A stretch of DNA of 64,000 nucleotides from Enterococcus songbeiensis. Lineage in GTDB: Bacteria; Bacillota; Bacilli; Lactobacillales; Enterococcaceae. The stretch is taken from the NCBI RefSeq assembly GCF_005405265.1, contig NZ_BJDS01000016.1, positions 1-64,000 on the forward strand. Reading direction: 5' to 3'. Shown here piece after piece: positions 8,722 to 18,821 of this stretch (positions are counted from its first letter, which is position 1; each line of letters begins with the position of its first letter). The position numbers were made by a program, and so were the translations under genes. Below the pieces are notes generated by a model. That model saw nothing but the letters and a program-made list of their open reading frames with translations. It made no database searches and was not told where the DNA came from.

Positions 8722-8750
8722 AGAATAGCACGAGATTGCTATTTTGGCAA
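8722..8750 (-). promoter_or_regulatory. Promoter for the ABC-F leader
   Basis: On the minus strand TTGCCA, 17 bases, TATTCT. A start near 8714 would give a leader of about 225 nt. The promoter overlaps the 3' end of the neighbouring DUF1801 gene. Confidence 0.7.
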
Positions 8751-9095
8751 TTCTAACTTCTTCACTACTTCCTCTTTACGAAACAAAACCATTTTTTTAA
8801 TCAGTTCCGTCGGTAATGGCTGCGTGTAGACAAACTGAACAGCACCTTTTGAAGAAGGGTAATTTATCAGCTCTTCTTGAAACTGCGCAATCGCTGAAGG
8901 TGTCGGATAAAAGCCCAGATGTTTTTTCGCTGCAGCAAAATGCACTAGGTTTTCATGAAAATAAAAAGTTGGCATTCCGTAGCTGATTTTTTCTGTTGCA
9001 TCCGGTATTAATTTCTTAATTAGTTGATAGACTTCGTTTAAAATTGCCTGATGCTCAGCTGGTGCTTCATGAATATAATGCTCGATAACGGTCAA
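8739..9095 (-). CDS. DUF1801 (YdhG-like) family protein
   Basis: A 118-residue DUF1801-type domain (KISYGMPTFYFHENLVHFAAAKKHLGFYPTP is the recognisable core). Members are sometimes called iron-chaperone-like, but the function is not established. I choose TTG at 9095 because AGGAGG lies nine bases upstream; the longer ATG start at 9131 has no site. No terminator separates it from the ABC-F promoter, so read-through is possible. Confidence 0.82.
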   Translation of the reverse strand: MTVIEHYIHEAPAEHQAILNEVYQLIKKLIPDATEKISYGMPTFYFHENLVHFAAAKKHLGFYPTPSAIAQFQEELINYPSSKGAVQFVYTQPLPTELIKKMVLFRKEEVVKKLELPK

Positions 9096-9196
9096 AAGAC
9101 ACGACCTCCTTTTTTCAGAAAAGAGTAGCATATTTTAAGAAGAAAGACGAATAAAAGAGAATTAAATGACGAAATAAAATCATTTCATAACAGACA

Positions 9197-9229
9197 TAAA
9201 AAAACCATTGGGTCGGTTAAGCCCAATGG
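9197..9229 (-). terminator. Terminator downstream of the 142-aa gene
   Basis: CCATTGGG and CCCAATGG form a hairpin followed on the minus strand by a run of seven T. Confidence 0.75.
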
Positions 9230-9261
9230 AAAAAGGAGTAATTACTCTTATAAGGAGTAAA

Positions 9262-9351
9262 ATGAAAAATAAAAAGGTTGTTGTTGGTTATGAGTTAAGT
9301 ATAGCGGTTCTTTTTATTTTTGTCCTAAAAATAACGTTATATTTAAATTAG
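9262..9351 (+). CDS. Possible 29-aa single-span membrane peptide
   Basis: An ORF starting MKNKKVVVGYELS, followed by a hydrophobic stretch (IAVLFIFVLKITLYL) that could span the membrane. AAGGAG lies five bases before the ATG. It runs opposite to its neighbours in the space between two minus-strand genes, and I find no convincing promoter. Treat as a candidate only. Confidence 0.35.
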   Translation: MKNKKVVVGYELSIAVLFIFVLKITLYLN

Positions 9352-9376
9352 ATAACTCTCGTTTTTTGGATACGTT

Positions 9377-9805
9377 TTATTTCAGCAACAGACTCGTCAT
9401 CCGTTGAATCGCAAAAGAAATTTCGTCTGTGGCTTCGTCTTGTTTTTTCTCTGAGGCATCAAATGCCGCCACATCAATTCCTTCTACTTGGAGGCTGGTC
9501 GTCATTTCTTCACAGCCGGCAACATATTTAACATATGAACGTTCAAATTTTTTATGGATTCCCATTACTTTTGCCGGTGGACGCAAATTGCTGATCTGTT
9601 TCAGCATGTCTTTGTATTTCACCGTTCCCTCGCTAAATAACGCAACAGTTTCTTTCAGTTGTTCTGCTGTGATTTCCGCTGTTTTATCCTCATCGATTGC
9701 TTTACGGATTGCTTCATAGCTGGGGTTCATTTTTTCACCGATTTCTTCGGTTGTTTTTACGATATCATTAATTGCTTGAACATAAAATCCTAAATTAGGT
9801 CTCAC
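9377..9805 (-). CDS. Hypothetical helical protein (142 aa)
   Basis: A 142-residue soluble protein, probably all-helical, with the motif LRPPAKVMGIHKKFERSYVK near the middle. I do not recognise a family. The start is GTG with AGTAGGA upstream. A terminator follows after about 150 bases. Confidence 0.78.
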   Translation of the reverse strand: MRPNLGFYVQAINDIVKTTEEIGEKMNPSYEAIRKAIDEDKTAEITAEQLKETVALFSEGTVKYKDMLKQISNLRPPAKVMGIHKKFERSYVKYVAGCEEMTTSLQVEGIDVAAFDASEKKQDEATDEISFAIQRMTSLLLK

Positions 9806-10030
9806 AAATTATTCCTACTTTCTGCTCTATTTATGGCTATTTTACCGTTTTTTTCGACTTTAGGGAAGAGTGACCGGCAAATTCTCACCGACCATCCTTT
9901 TTTTCTCCAAAAAAGAGAAGTGCAAAAAATTCAGACTACCTGTTCATTTCCTCTGCAAGAACTCTTTTTCAACGCTAATCGGAGCAGATTTGGTGAAAAG
10001 GTGGTGCTTTTTTTATAAAAAAATAGGTAC

Positions 10031-10050
10031 CTGTTAGTTACAGCTAACAG
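10031..10050. repeat. Short inverted repeat
   Basis: CTGTTAG, six bases, CTAACAG. It could be an operator or a small hairpin; no flanking T tract supports termination. Confidence 0.35.
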
Positions 10051-10224
10051 ACATCCTCGGCTCGATTAAGTTTTTATTTATGTTTTCACCCATTTTGTAA
10101 ACAAAACCACTAGCAAAACAACAGATTAAGTACCATCCAAAAAGCATCTCTTGACTAGTCAAACCATCTTTTTTCTACCCTATTTAAAATCATAATTGAA
10201 CTCTCATCTCAATCTATCTTTCGT

Positions 10225-10262
10225 AAAAAAAGAAAAGCCCATTTAAAAGGCTTTTCTTTTAC
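10225..10262 (-). terminator. Terminator of the P-type ATPase gene
   Basis: AGAAAAGCC and GGCTTTTCT form a hairpin with a T run on the minus strand, just after the ATPase stop codon. Confidence 0.8.
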
Positions 10263-10286
10263 TTTTTATTTCAATCAATAGTTCCA

Positions 10287-12968
10287 TTAGCTTTTGCCCA
10301 TTGCCCGTTGGATTGCTTTGACGATTTCTACAATCGGGATGATTGCAAAGGATGAACCTAACACGATACCCCATTGATACAAATCAAGGTGTGCAACGCG
10401 GAAAATGTCATTTAATCCCGGAACAATGATAATGACCATCATTAACGCAAAGGACAACAGGATTGCCCAGTTGAAGGTCTTGTTGCGGAATGGTCCTACC
10501 TTGAATAATGATTGGTGAACAGACTTCACGTTAAAGGCATGGAACAATTGCATCAAACCTAATGTTGCAAAGGCCATCGTCAACGCATCCGCATGAATAG
10601 CATCATATCCTTCATGCACTGGCCATTGAATGGCAGACCAGTATACAAATAGAACAGTTGCTGCTTCCAGCAACCCTTGATAAATAATACTGCTTAACAC
10701 GCCACCTGAGAATAGGTTCGAATTACGTCCACGAGGCTTGTGTTCCATCAAATCTTTTTCGGCAGGTTCCATTCCCAATGCGATAGCAGGGAATGTATCG
10801 GTTACCAAGTTGATCCACAACAAATGAATTGGTAATAGCGTATCCCAACCCCAAAGAGTTGCCAAGAACAAGGTTAAAACTTCACCTAAGTTGGCTGCCA
10901 ATAAATATTGAACTGCTTTTTGAATATTTGAGAAAACTTTACGTCCTTCTTCTACCGCTACGACAATGGTTGCAAAGTTATCATCGGCAAGTACCATATC
11001 AGAAGCTCCTTTAGAAACTTCTGTCCCGGTAATCCCCATACCAATACCAATATCCGCCTGTTTCAAAGCAGGCGCATCATTAACACCGTCACCGGTCATG
11101 GCAACTACTTTGCCTTCTTTTTGCCATGCTTTAACGATACGAACTTTATGCTCAGGAGAAACCCGTGCATAAACAGAATATTTTTCTACATTACGTGCAA
11201 ATTCTTCGTCGGACATTTGATTTAATTCTGCTCCAGTCAAGACTGCAGCATCGTCACCAGGTTGGATGATCCCTAAACGTCCGGCAATTGCTTCTGCCGT
11301 GTCCCGGTGATCCCCAGTAATCATGATTGGACGGATACCAGCTTCTCTAGCTACACGTACAGCATCTGCAGCTTCAGAACGTTCTGGATCGATCATGCCG
11401 ACTAAACCAGCAAAAATCAAATCATTTTCAACGATGTCTGATTCCAAGCTTTCTGGAATTGCATCCACATATTTATAAGCCATTCCTAAAACACGTAAAG
11501 CTTGTTTTGCCATATCTTTGTTGTTTTCAAGAATTGTTTGTTCTTCTTTGTTAGTCATTGGTTTGATTTCATCAAAGATTTGAACTTTTGAAGCACGTCC
11601 TAACAAGACATCAGGAGCACCTTTGACAGCTACTAAGTAACGTCCTTCTGCTTCTTTGTGGATTGTTGTCATCAATTTACGTTCAGAATCGAAAGGAATT
11701 TCGGCTACCCGAGGTTGTTCTTGGACTTTGGCTGTTACATTAAAGCCCTGATTATTTCCGAATTGAACCAAGGCTGTTTCTGTCGGATCACCAATCAAAC
11801 TACCGTCTTGGGCAATTTTTGTATCATTCGCATAGTTCATAATCTTTAATGCCATATTGTCTTCAGGAATATGTTGTGAAGAGCTGTATTGGCGATCATT
11901 TGTATACAATTTCTCAACGGTCATTTGGTTCAGTGTCAGTGTTCCAGTTTTATCAGAAGCAATGATGTCTGTTGAACCTAATGTTTCTACAGCTGGCAAT
12001 TTACGGATGACAGCATTTCGTTTTGCCATGACTTGTGTTCCCAATGCCAAGATGATTGTAACAATAGCTGGCAAACCTTCTGGAATTGCCGCAACGGCTA
12101 GTGAAATTGACGTCAGCAACATGTCGCTCCATGAAGTATCGTTAAACAGTGTACCAACAAAATACATAACAACAGCAATAACCACGATAGCAGCTGTCAG
12201 GAATTTACCTAAATGGTTCAAGTTGTTTTTCAACGGTGTTTCTGTTTCATCTGCTTGCGCCAACATTCCGGCGATTTTCCCTACTTCGGTATTCATCCCC
12301 GTATTGACAACGATCCCTTTTCCGCGACCGTACGTTACGTTACTATTTGAGAAGGCCATGTTGATGCGGTCTCCGATACCAATTTCTGTACCTTCAAGGA
12401 CAACAAGTTCTTTTTCAACCGGCACAGATTCACCTGTCAATGCAGCTTCTTCGATTTTCATCGAATTAACTTCTACTAAACGCATATCTGCAGGAACAAC
12501 ATCTCCTGCTTCTAGTAAAACAATGTCCCCTGGAACTAATTCATCACTCTTGATGGTAATCGTATGCCCATCCCGCAGAACATTTGCATTTGGTGTAGAC
12601 ATTTCTCGCAAAGATTCGATGGCTTCTTCTGCCTTCGCTTCTTGCACAACCCCCATGATTGCATTAATGATAACAACCGCTAAAATAATCGCAGCATCCA
12701 CGATTTCATGGGAAACTGCTGCAGAAATAACAGCCGCTACCAACAAGACAAGAATCATCAGATCCTTGAATTGCTCCATAAATTTTTGGAACATGGTTTT
12801 TTTCTTACCTTCATCCAATTCGTTTGGACCATATTGTGAAAGACGTTTTTTTGCTTCTTCACTCGATAGTCCATCGACGGTAGTATCCATCGCTTTCAAG
12901 ACTTCGCTGTCAGTTTGCGAATAGAAAGGTTGGTTTACCTGCGCTTTTTTGTTCGTTTCCTCTGCCAA
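10287..12968 (-). CDS. P-type cation ATPase (PMCA/SERCA-like), probably Mn2+-responsive
   Basis: An 893-residue P2-type ATPase. It shows the actuator TGES, PEGLPA in the fourth membrane helix, the phosphorylation motif DKTGTLT, and GDGVNDAPALK in the P domain, with about ten membrane helices. By sequence alone it would be called a calcium pump. A yybP-ykoY riboswitch in its leader implies manganese control, as for lactococcal YoaB and pneumococcal MgtA, so Mn2+ (and Ca2+) export is the better guess. The start is TTG with AAAGGAGGAG upstream; the 49 in-frame upstream codons are riboswitch RNA, not protein. Confidence 0.93.
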   Translation of the reverse strand: MAEETNKKAQVNQPFYSQTDSEVLKAMDTTVDGLSSEEAKKRLSQYGPNELDEGKKKTMFQKFMEQFKDLMILVLLVAAVISAAVSHEIVDAAIILAVVIINAIMGVVQEAKAEEAIESLREMSTPNANVLRDGHTITIKSDELVPGDIVLLEAGDVVPADMRLVEVNSMKIEEAALTGESVPVEKELVVLEGTEIGIGDRINMAFSNSNVTYGRGKGIVVNTGMNTEVGKIAGMLAQADETETPLKNNLNHLGKFLTAAIVVIAVVMYFVGTLFNDTSWSDMLLTSISLAVAAIPEGLPAIVTIILALGTQVMAKRNAVIRKLPAVETLGSTDIIASDKTGTLTLNQMTVEKLYTNDRQYSSSQHIPEDNMALKIMNYANDTKIAQDGSLIGDPTETALVQFGNNQGFNVTAKVQEQPRVAEIPFDSERKLMTTIHKEAEGRYLVAVKGAPDVLLGRASKVQIFDEIKPMTNKEEQTILENNKDMAKQALRVLGMAYKYVDAIPESLESDIVENDLIFAGLVGMIDPERSEAADAVRVAREAGIRPIMITGDHRDTAEAIAGRLGIIQPGDDAAVLTGAELNQMSDEEFARNVEKYSVYARVSPEHKVRIVKAWQKEGKVVAMTGDGVNDAPALKQADIGIGMGITGTEVSKGASDMVLADDNFATIVVAVEEGRKVFSNIQKAVQYLLAANLGEVLTLFLATLWGWDTLLPIHLLWINLVTDTFPAIALGMEPAEKDLMEHKPRGRNSNLFSGGVLSSIIYQGLLEAATVLFVYWSAIQWPVHEGYDAIHADALTMAFATLGLMQLFHAFNVKSVHQSLFKVGPFRNKTFNWAILLSFALMMVIIIVPGLNDIFRVAHLDLYQWGIVLGSSFAIIPIVEIVKAIQRAMGKS

Positions 12969-13021
12969 TGTTTCTCCTCCTTTGATTTTGTCGCTACACA
13001 CCGCTCTATTTTTCAAAATTG

Positions 13022-13063
13022 AAAAAAAATAGACCTGTGTATGTAACGAACATACATAAGTCT
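13022..13063 (-). terminator. Riboswitch-controlled terminator of the ATPase leader
   Basis: A 14-bp stem with one mismatch (arms 13031-13044 and 13050-13063) followed on the minus strand by eight T. It sits between the aptamer and the TTG start, as expected for the expression platform of an ON-type Mn2+ switch. Confidence 0.8.
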
Positions 13064-13145
13064 CACTAATTAAGGCAACACCAGAAATTTCTTCCAGGAT
13101 TGGTGACGTTGCCACAGCGTATGCTGCCAGTTACTCCCTCATGAA
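13056..13145 (-). promoter_or_regulatory. yybP-ykoY (Mn2+) riboswitch
   Basis: The minus strand shows the family's conserved pieces in order: GAGGGAGTA, then GGCAGC..., AACGTCA, CTGG, TTTCTGGTGTTGCC and the closing GTGAGACTTA strand. This class senses Mn2+ and controls Mn exporters and P-type ATPases. Recognition is by eye, without a covariance model search. Confidence 0.85.
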
Positions 13146-13166
13146 AATTAAATAATTACACCAATC

Positions 13167-13195
13167 ATTATATAGTAGATTATCTGATAGGGCAA
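13167..13195 (-). promoter_or_regulatory. Promoter for riboswitch and ATPase
   Basis: TTGCCC, 17 bases, TATAAT on the minus strand, about 20 bases before the aptamer. Confidence 0.75.
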
Positions 13196-13285
13196 CATTT
13201 TTAGATTTCTTAAAAATGCGCATTTTAGGAAAGAAATCAACAAATAATCTGTAGCAGTGAAAAAAACCTGCTCTTTAATAGAGTA

Positions 13286-13319
13286 AAAGGATTTGGAATA
13301 AGAGCTATTCCAAATCCTC
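13286..13319 (-). terminator. Terminator of metG
   Basis: AGGATTTGGAATA and TATTCCAAATCCT form a 13-bp stem followed by TTTT on the minus strand, directly after the metG stop. Confidence 0.75.
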
Positions 13320-13327
13320 ACTTATAT

Positions 13328-15352
<2,025 letters not shown>

Positions 15353-15378
15353 TCACTACTGTGAATATGTTCTTTGAT

Positions 15379-15406
15379 AGTATACCATAAATTAGGTTTT
15401 GTTTAA
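15379..15406 (-). promoter_or_regulatory. Promoter for metG
   Basis: TTAAAC, 16 bases, TATACT on the minus strand with an extended TGG before the -10. Confidence 0.6.
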
Positions 15407-15468
15407 GAATTTTCCGCCAAATTGCGAATTCTTTCCCCTTTGTTTCCTGCATGCCGCTAGATATTTGG

Positions 15469-15474
15469 TATAAT
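15469..15474 (+). promoter_or_regulatory. Extended -10 promoter for the small membrane protein
   Basis: TGGTATAAT, about 30 bases before the ATG at 15505; the -35 region is not consensus. Confidence 0.5.
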
Positions 15475-15504
15475 AAAAAAAGATCAAAACAAAGGAAGTT
15501 GTCT

Positions 15505-15780
15505 ATGACAAAAAAACATCGAAATTTTCTTATCGGCATTCTGATTCTTTCTATTCTCCACCTGATTTTTTGTACTTTTTATCAGCGACTCTACGGCTAC
15601 TTTAATCTTCATCAAGGTGTGCAAGGCTTTGTCACACTCACACAGATTCTTCGAGTTCTTTTTTTGGGAGCTATCGGTATCGGCGGCTTTCTCAGCTTGC
15701 GGGAACAAGTGAAAAAAGCGATTCCTTTTTATTTGGCATTTTTTCTCTTTAACTTGATTTTGCCATTTATTTTTCGCTGA
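15505..15780 (+). CDS. Small membrane protein (91 aa)
   Basis: A 91-residue protein with three hydrophobic segments: about 8-24, 43-63 and 71-89. I do not recognise a family. The ATG at 15505 has AAGGAAG eight bases upstream; the longer in-frame start would overlap the promoter. It is divergent from metG. Confidence 0.7.
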   Translation: MTKKHRNFLIGILILSILHLIFCTFYQRLYGYFNLHQGVQGFVTLTQILRVLFLGAIGIGGFLSLREQVKKAIPFYLAFFLFNLILPFIFR

Positions 15781-15847
15781 ACGGTTTGTTTTTTTTCTAT
15801 GCGTGCTACAATAAGAATGAGCAATCAAAACAAGCGAGGTGCCATTT

Positions 15848-16678
15848 ATGAAACACTTTTCTTCCAAAGCTGAAGAAAAAATATATTTTGAACAACAGGC
15901 AAGCGAAGAAGAGTTTCTTCGCTGGTACAAGCAGCAAGAACAGCCAGAATATGAAAAACCTGCCTTAACGGTAGATATGGTATTGATGTGTTACAACAAG
16001 GAAGAAGATCAGATCAAAACCTTGTTGATTCAACGAAAAAGTCATCCGTATAAAAACTCATGGGCTTTGCCGGGGGGCTTTGTCGAAGCAAATGAATCGA
16101 CTGGCGAAAGCGTCATTCGAGAAACCAAAGAAGAAACCGGCGTGGTGATTTCCAATCATAATATCGAACAACTGCACACCTTCAGTCGACCAGACCGTGA
16201 CCCTCGTGGTTGGGTGGTGACCGTCAGCTATTTGGCTTTCATTGGAGAAGAGCCTTTGAGTGCCGGTGACGATGCCGCAGAAGTCCGTTGGTTTACGTTG
16301 GAACGCAAACGCAACAATATCCATTTGACTAACGGAGATGTCGAGATTATCTTGGATCTGCAAACCGGAACCTCTTATGGTCGTGATACACTGGCTTTTG
16401 ACCACAGCGAGATTATCTTGAAGGCCTTCAACCGGATTGCAAACAAGATGGAGCATGAACCCCTTGTGCTGCAAGTTTTAGGAGATTCTTTCACCATCAC
16501 CGAAGCACGGAAAGTTTTTGCTAAATTTTTAGGTATGGATTTCAAAACCATTGACCATTCCAACTTTAAAAAAGCAATGCTGCAATATTTTGATGAAATT
16601 GGTGAACGTCCGGTGGGAATTGGTCGTCCTTCCAAAATTTATCGTCTAAAAGAATCGATTATTCCTGAAGAGGGATAA
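15848..16678 (+). CDS. Nudix hydrolase with C-terminal winged helix (NrtR-like)
   Basis: A 276-residue protein. The N-terminal part holds an intact Nudix box at residues 77-99 (GFVEANE...RETKEETGV), and the C-terminal 100 residues form the winged-helix domain typical of NrtR-type proteins (AFDHSEIILKAFNRI, PVGIGRPSKIYRL). NrtR members bind ADP-ribose and regulate NAD genes; others hydrolyse nucleoside diphosphate derivatives. With an intact box this one may be catalytic. No NAD genes are adjacent, so the regulon is unknown. The ATG follows GAGGTG; a GTG three codons earlier overlaps that site. Confidence 0.85.
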   Translation: MKHFSSKAEEKIYFEQQASEEEFLRWYKQQEQPEYEKPALTVDMVLMCYNKEEDQIKTLLIQRKSHPYKNSWALPGGFVEANESTGESVIRETKEETGVVISNHNIEQLHTFSRPDRDPRGWVVTVSYLAFIGEEPLSAGDDAAEVRWFTLERKRNNIHLTNGDVEIILDLQTGTSYGRDTLAFDHSEIILKAFNRIANKMEHEPLVLQVLGDSFTITEARKVFAKFLGMDFKTIDHSNFKKAMLQYFDEIGERPVGIGRPSKIYRLKESIIPEEG

Positions 16679-16681
16679 AAG

Positions 16682-16736
16682 AAACCCAGCGTCATCCATT
16701 GGCTTTTCAGCCTTGGAACGCTGGGTTTGTTTTTGG
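16682..16736. terminator. Bidirectional terminator between the Nudix gene and the tldR guide RNA
   Basis: AAACCCAGCGT pairs with ACGCTGGGTTT and is flanked by short A and T runs. It would end the Nudix transcript on the plus strand and the tldR/guide-RNA transcript on the minus strand. Confidence 0.75.
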
Positions 16737-16880
16737 TTTATCATAATTAGTGAGCAATGATTCCTAGAAACAAAAATTTTTGCAAATTTTTTCTATGGCC
16801 TAGGCGATCCCTGGAGCCCCTTCCAGTTCTTACTTTCTTTTCTTCAACTGCTTGGTCCTTCACTGAGGAGCATTGTTTTG
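16733..16880 (-). ncRNA. Putative guide RNA (omega-RNA-like) of TldR
   Basis: TnpB-family guide RNAs are encoded by the 3' end of the tnpB gene and what follows it. Here the minus strand after the tldR stop holds a CTGGA/TCCAG hairpin (16811-16826) and an AT-rich imperfect palindrome (16764-16796), the kind of structure found at IS605 right ends. GAATCATTGCTCAC follows. I infer that the scaffold ends at TCAC (16753-16750) and the guide begins at 16749 with TAATTATGATAAACC. The 5' end and guide boundary are inferences. Confidence 0.55.
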
Positions 16881-17779
16881 CCATACCACGTGCTTTTGTA
16901 CTTTATTTTTTGGATAAAGTGCAGCCAATCTGATTCGCTAAAAAGGCCTTTTTCTTCCATCTGACAAAGATTAGTTACGTGAATCACATCATATTGCCGA
17001 ATAATGCCAATCGATAATTCATCAAGATAGGCTTTTTTTCGATCATAATAACGAGTGTAAAGAGTGGCAACTTTGTGTTTTTGCTTTTGATAATTCTTCG
17101 CATCAGACAAATGGACCTTTCGCTTCTGAGCAGCCTTTGCCCGAGTGGCCAATTTCTTCTCTGCTTTTTTCAAACGAATCTGATCATTTTCTGATAAGAA
17201 AATAGGAACATCAAAGGAAAGCTCAGAGGATTCAACCAGTGTTTCCGGTGAAAAGTGCAGCTGGATGACTTGATTGGTTTGAGGCAGTGGTTCGATTTTT
17301 TCTTCGCAGAGGATCGACACATAAAATTCCTGACCATTTTTAGCAGAAATGGTGGCAGACTTGATATGACCGTAGACCCTTCGATGGATATTGACAGGAA
17401 TCAAGGTTTTTAGCTTAGGGAGCTTTAGTTTTCCTTCCTGAAAATAAATCGTGTGCTGCTGATTATTTGTTCGATACGACTGCCAAACGCTTCTTTTGGT
17501 TTTCAGTTTGGGATAGCCGGCACGCCCCTCATAATAATTACGAAAGGCTCGCTCCAAATTCATCTGAGCATTTGCCAAGGCAAGGCTATCGGTCTTCTTT
17601 AAAAAAGGAAAGTCTTCTTTTAATTTAGCCGGCGTTAATTTTCCGGCGGGCTGCTCAATATGCCGTTGCTTTAATAGCATGTTATAAGTAAAGCGAACAC
17701 AGCCAAAAGTTTCAATAAAAAATTGTCGCTGTTCGCCCGTTGGGTAGAGTCGAAATTTATAAGCTTTTAAAACGCACAT
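16844..17779 (-). CDS. tldR: TldR: nuclease-dead, truncated TnpB homologue (candidate RNA-guided repressor)
   Basis: A 311-residue IS605 OrfB/TnpB-family protein. The N-terminal half is typical (KAYKFRLYPT at 5-14, FGCVRFTYN, DSLALANAQMNLERAFRNYY, KIKLP-like KLKLPKLK). The RuvC residues are gone: the GIDLG aspartate position is Gln173 (VIQLH), the VIED glutamate position is Thr269 (HVTN), and the protein stops at EGPSS, just before the zinc ribbon and last RuvC motif. No tnpA or inverted ends are present. It starts 16 bases after the oppF stop with AAGGGG upstream. These are the defining traits of TldR proteins, including those described beside oppF in enterococci. Function here is inferred. 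Confidence 0.88.
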   Translation of the reverse strand: MCVLKAYKFRLYPTGEQRQFFIETFGCVRFTYNMLLKQRHIEQPAGKLTPAKLKEDFPFLKKTDSLALANAQMNLERAFRNYYEGRAGYPKLKTKRSVWQSYRTNNQQHTIYFQEGKLKLPKLKTLIPVNIHRRVYGHIKSATISAKNGQEFYVSILCEEKIEPLPQTNQVIQLHFSPETLVESSELSFDVPIFLSENDQIRLKKAEKKLATRAKAAQKRKVHLSDAKNYQKQKHKVATLYTRYYDRKKAYLDELSIGIIRQYDVIHVTNLCQMEEKGLFSESDWLHFIQKIKYKSTWYGKTMLLSEGPSS

Positions 17780-17795
17780 CTATCCAAACACCCCT

Positions 17796-18749
17796 TTAAC
17801 TTGCGACAGAACTGCCTTCTTTCTTTTTCTGTAATTTCTTTTGGTAGAAGGCGATTTCGTCTTCTGTACAATAAATGTAGTGTCCCTCTTCGATCTCATG
17901 CATTCCACGAACCCGTCCATCCTCTGGTTCTGACTGATATTTGATTCGTGTGCGAGTGCGTTCATACTCAGGATCAGGCAATGGAATCGCAGATAATAGA
18001 CTTTCTGTATAAGGATGGACACCGTGATGGTAGATGGCATCACTCGTACCGACTTCCAATAATTTGCCATGGTGCATCACGCCAATTCGATCACTAATGT
18101 GTTTCACCATGGATAAATCATGGGCGATAAACAGATAGGTCAAATTTTGTTCTGCTTGCAAATCCTGCAGTAGATTTACCACTTGGGCTTGGATTGATAC
18201 GTCCAAAGCCGAAATAGGTTCGTCACAGATAATGAATTTGGGTTTGACAGCTAACGCCCGAGCAATGCCGATCCGTTGCCGTTGCCCGCCAGAAAATTCA
18301 TGGGGGTAACGGGTACCGTGACTGGGATTTAAGCCCACAATCTTCAACAGTTCATCTACGCGGTTATTTCGTTCCGTGTCAGAGGCTGCCAACCCATTGA
18401 TGTCGATTCCTTCTGCAATGATATCGCGAACCTTCATCCGAGGATTCAGTGAAGCATAGGGATCTTGGAAAATCATCTGCACGTCTCGACGAAATTCTTT
18501 CAACGCCGCTTTGCCTTTGATTTTAGTGACATCCACACCGTCAAAATCAACTTCACCGCCTGTAGGTTCGTTCAGTCGAATGATTGTGCGTCCAGTCGTT
18601 GATTTTCCACTACCAGATTCACCCACCAAACCAAACGTTTCTCCTTCATAAATATGGAAGCTGATATCATCAACGGCTTTTACTTCGTCTTTGCGACCAA
18701 CGTTAAAATATTGTTTCAGGCCGTCCACTTTTAATAAGACTTTTTTCAC
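17796..18749 (-). CDS. oppF: Oligopeptide ABC transporter ATP-binding protein OppF
   Basis: A 317-residue ABC ATPase of the oligopeptide/dipeptide type. It has Walker A GESGSGKST, the signature SGGQRQR, Walker B FIICDEP and the H-loop AHD, plus the C-terminal Opp extension (HPYTESLLSAIPLPDP). OppF pairs with OppD to drive peptide uptake through OppBC. It lies 72 bases after oppD, and tldR follows after 16 bases, so oppB-C-D-F-tldR reads as one operon. Confidence 0.95.
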   Translation of the reverse strand: MKKVLLKVDGLKQYFNVGRKDEVKAVDDISFHIYEGETFGLVGESGSGKSTTGRTIIRLNEPTGGEVDFDGVDVTKIKGKAALKEFRRDVQMIFQDPYASLNPRMKVRDIIAEGIDINGLAASDTERNNRVDELLKIVGLNPSHGTRYPHEFSGGQRQRIGIARALAVKPKFIICDEPISALDVSIQAQVVNLLQDLQAEQNLTYLFIAHDLSMVKHISDRIGVMHHGKLLEVGTSDAIYHHGVHPYTESLLSAIPLPDPEYERTRTRIKYQSEPEDGRVRGMHEIEEGHYIYCTEDEIAFYQKKLQKKKEGSSVAS

Positions 18750-18821
18750 CGGGCTTCCCTCCTTTATTTCTATTTAATGTCCTTAATTTTCTTTGTTCCA
18801 TTAGATGATTGGAATGCCGGC

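Larger units (their letters stand above)
9806..10286. other. 481-base region without a convincing gene
   Basis: A 61-codon plus-strand ORF (9833-10018) lacks a ribosome binding site and is probably spurious. Visible elements are an inverted repeat at 10031-10050 and the ATPase terminator at 10225-10262. The rest is AT-rich with no recognised RNA. Confidence 0.5.

Noticed and set aside
9833-10018. 61-aa plus-strand ORF
   Set aside because: No ribosome binding site or recognisable sequence, in AT-rich intergenic DNA.
11857-12924. Plus-strand 355-aa ORF
   Set aside because: It lies wholly antisense to the P-type ATPase, is Ser/Thr/Ile-rich low-complexity text and has no ribosome binding site; a shadow ORF.
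12969-13115. N-terminal 49-residue extension of the P-type ATPase
   Set aside because: These codons lie in the riboswitch and its terminator; the TTG at 12968 has the strong ribosome binding site.
16844-17779. Active IS605/IS1341-type transposase gene
   Set aside because: The RuvC residues and zinc ribbon are absent, and there is no tnpA or recognisable mobile-element boundary on the upstream side.
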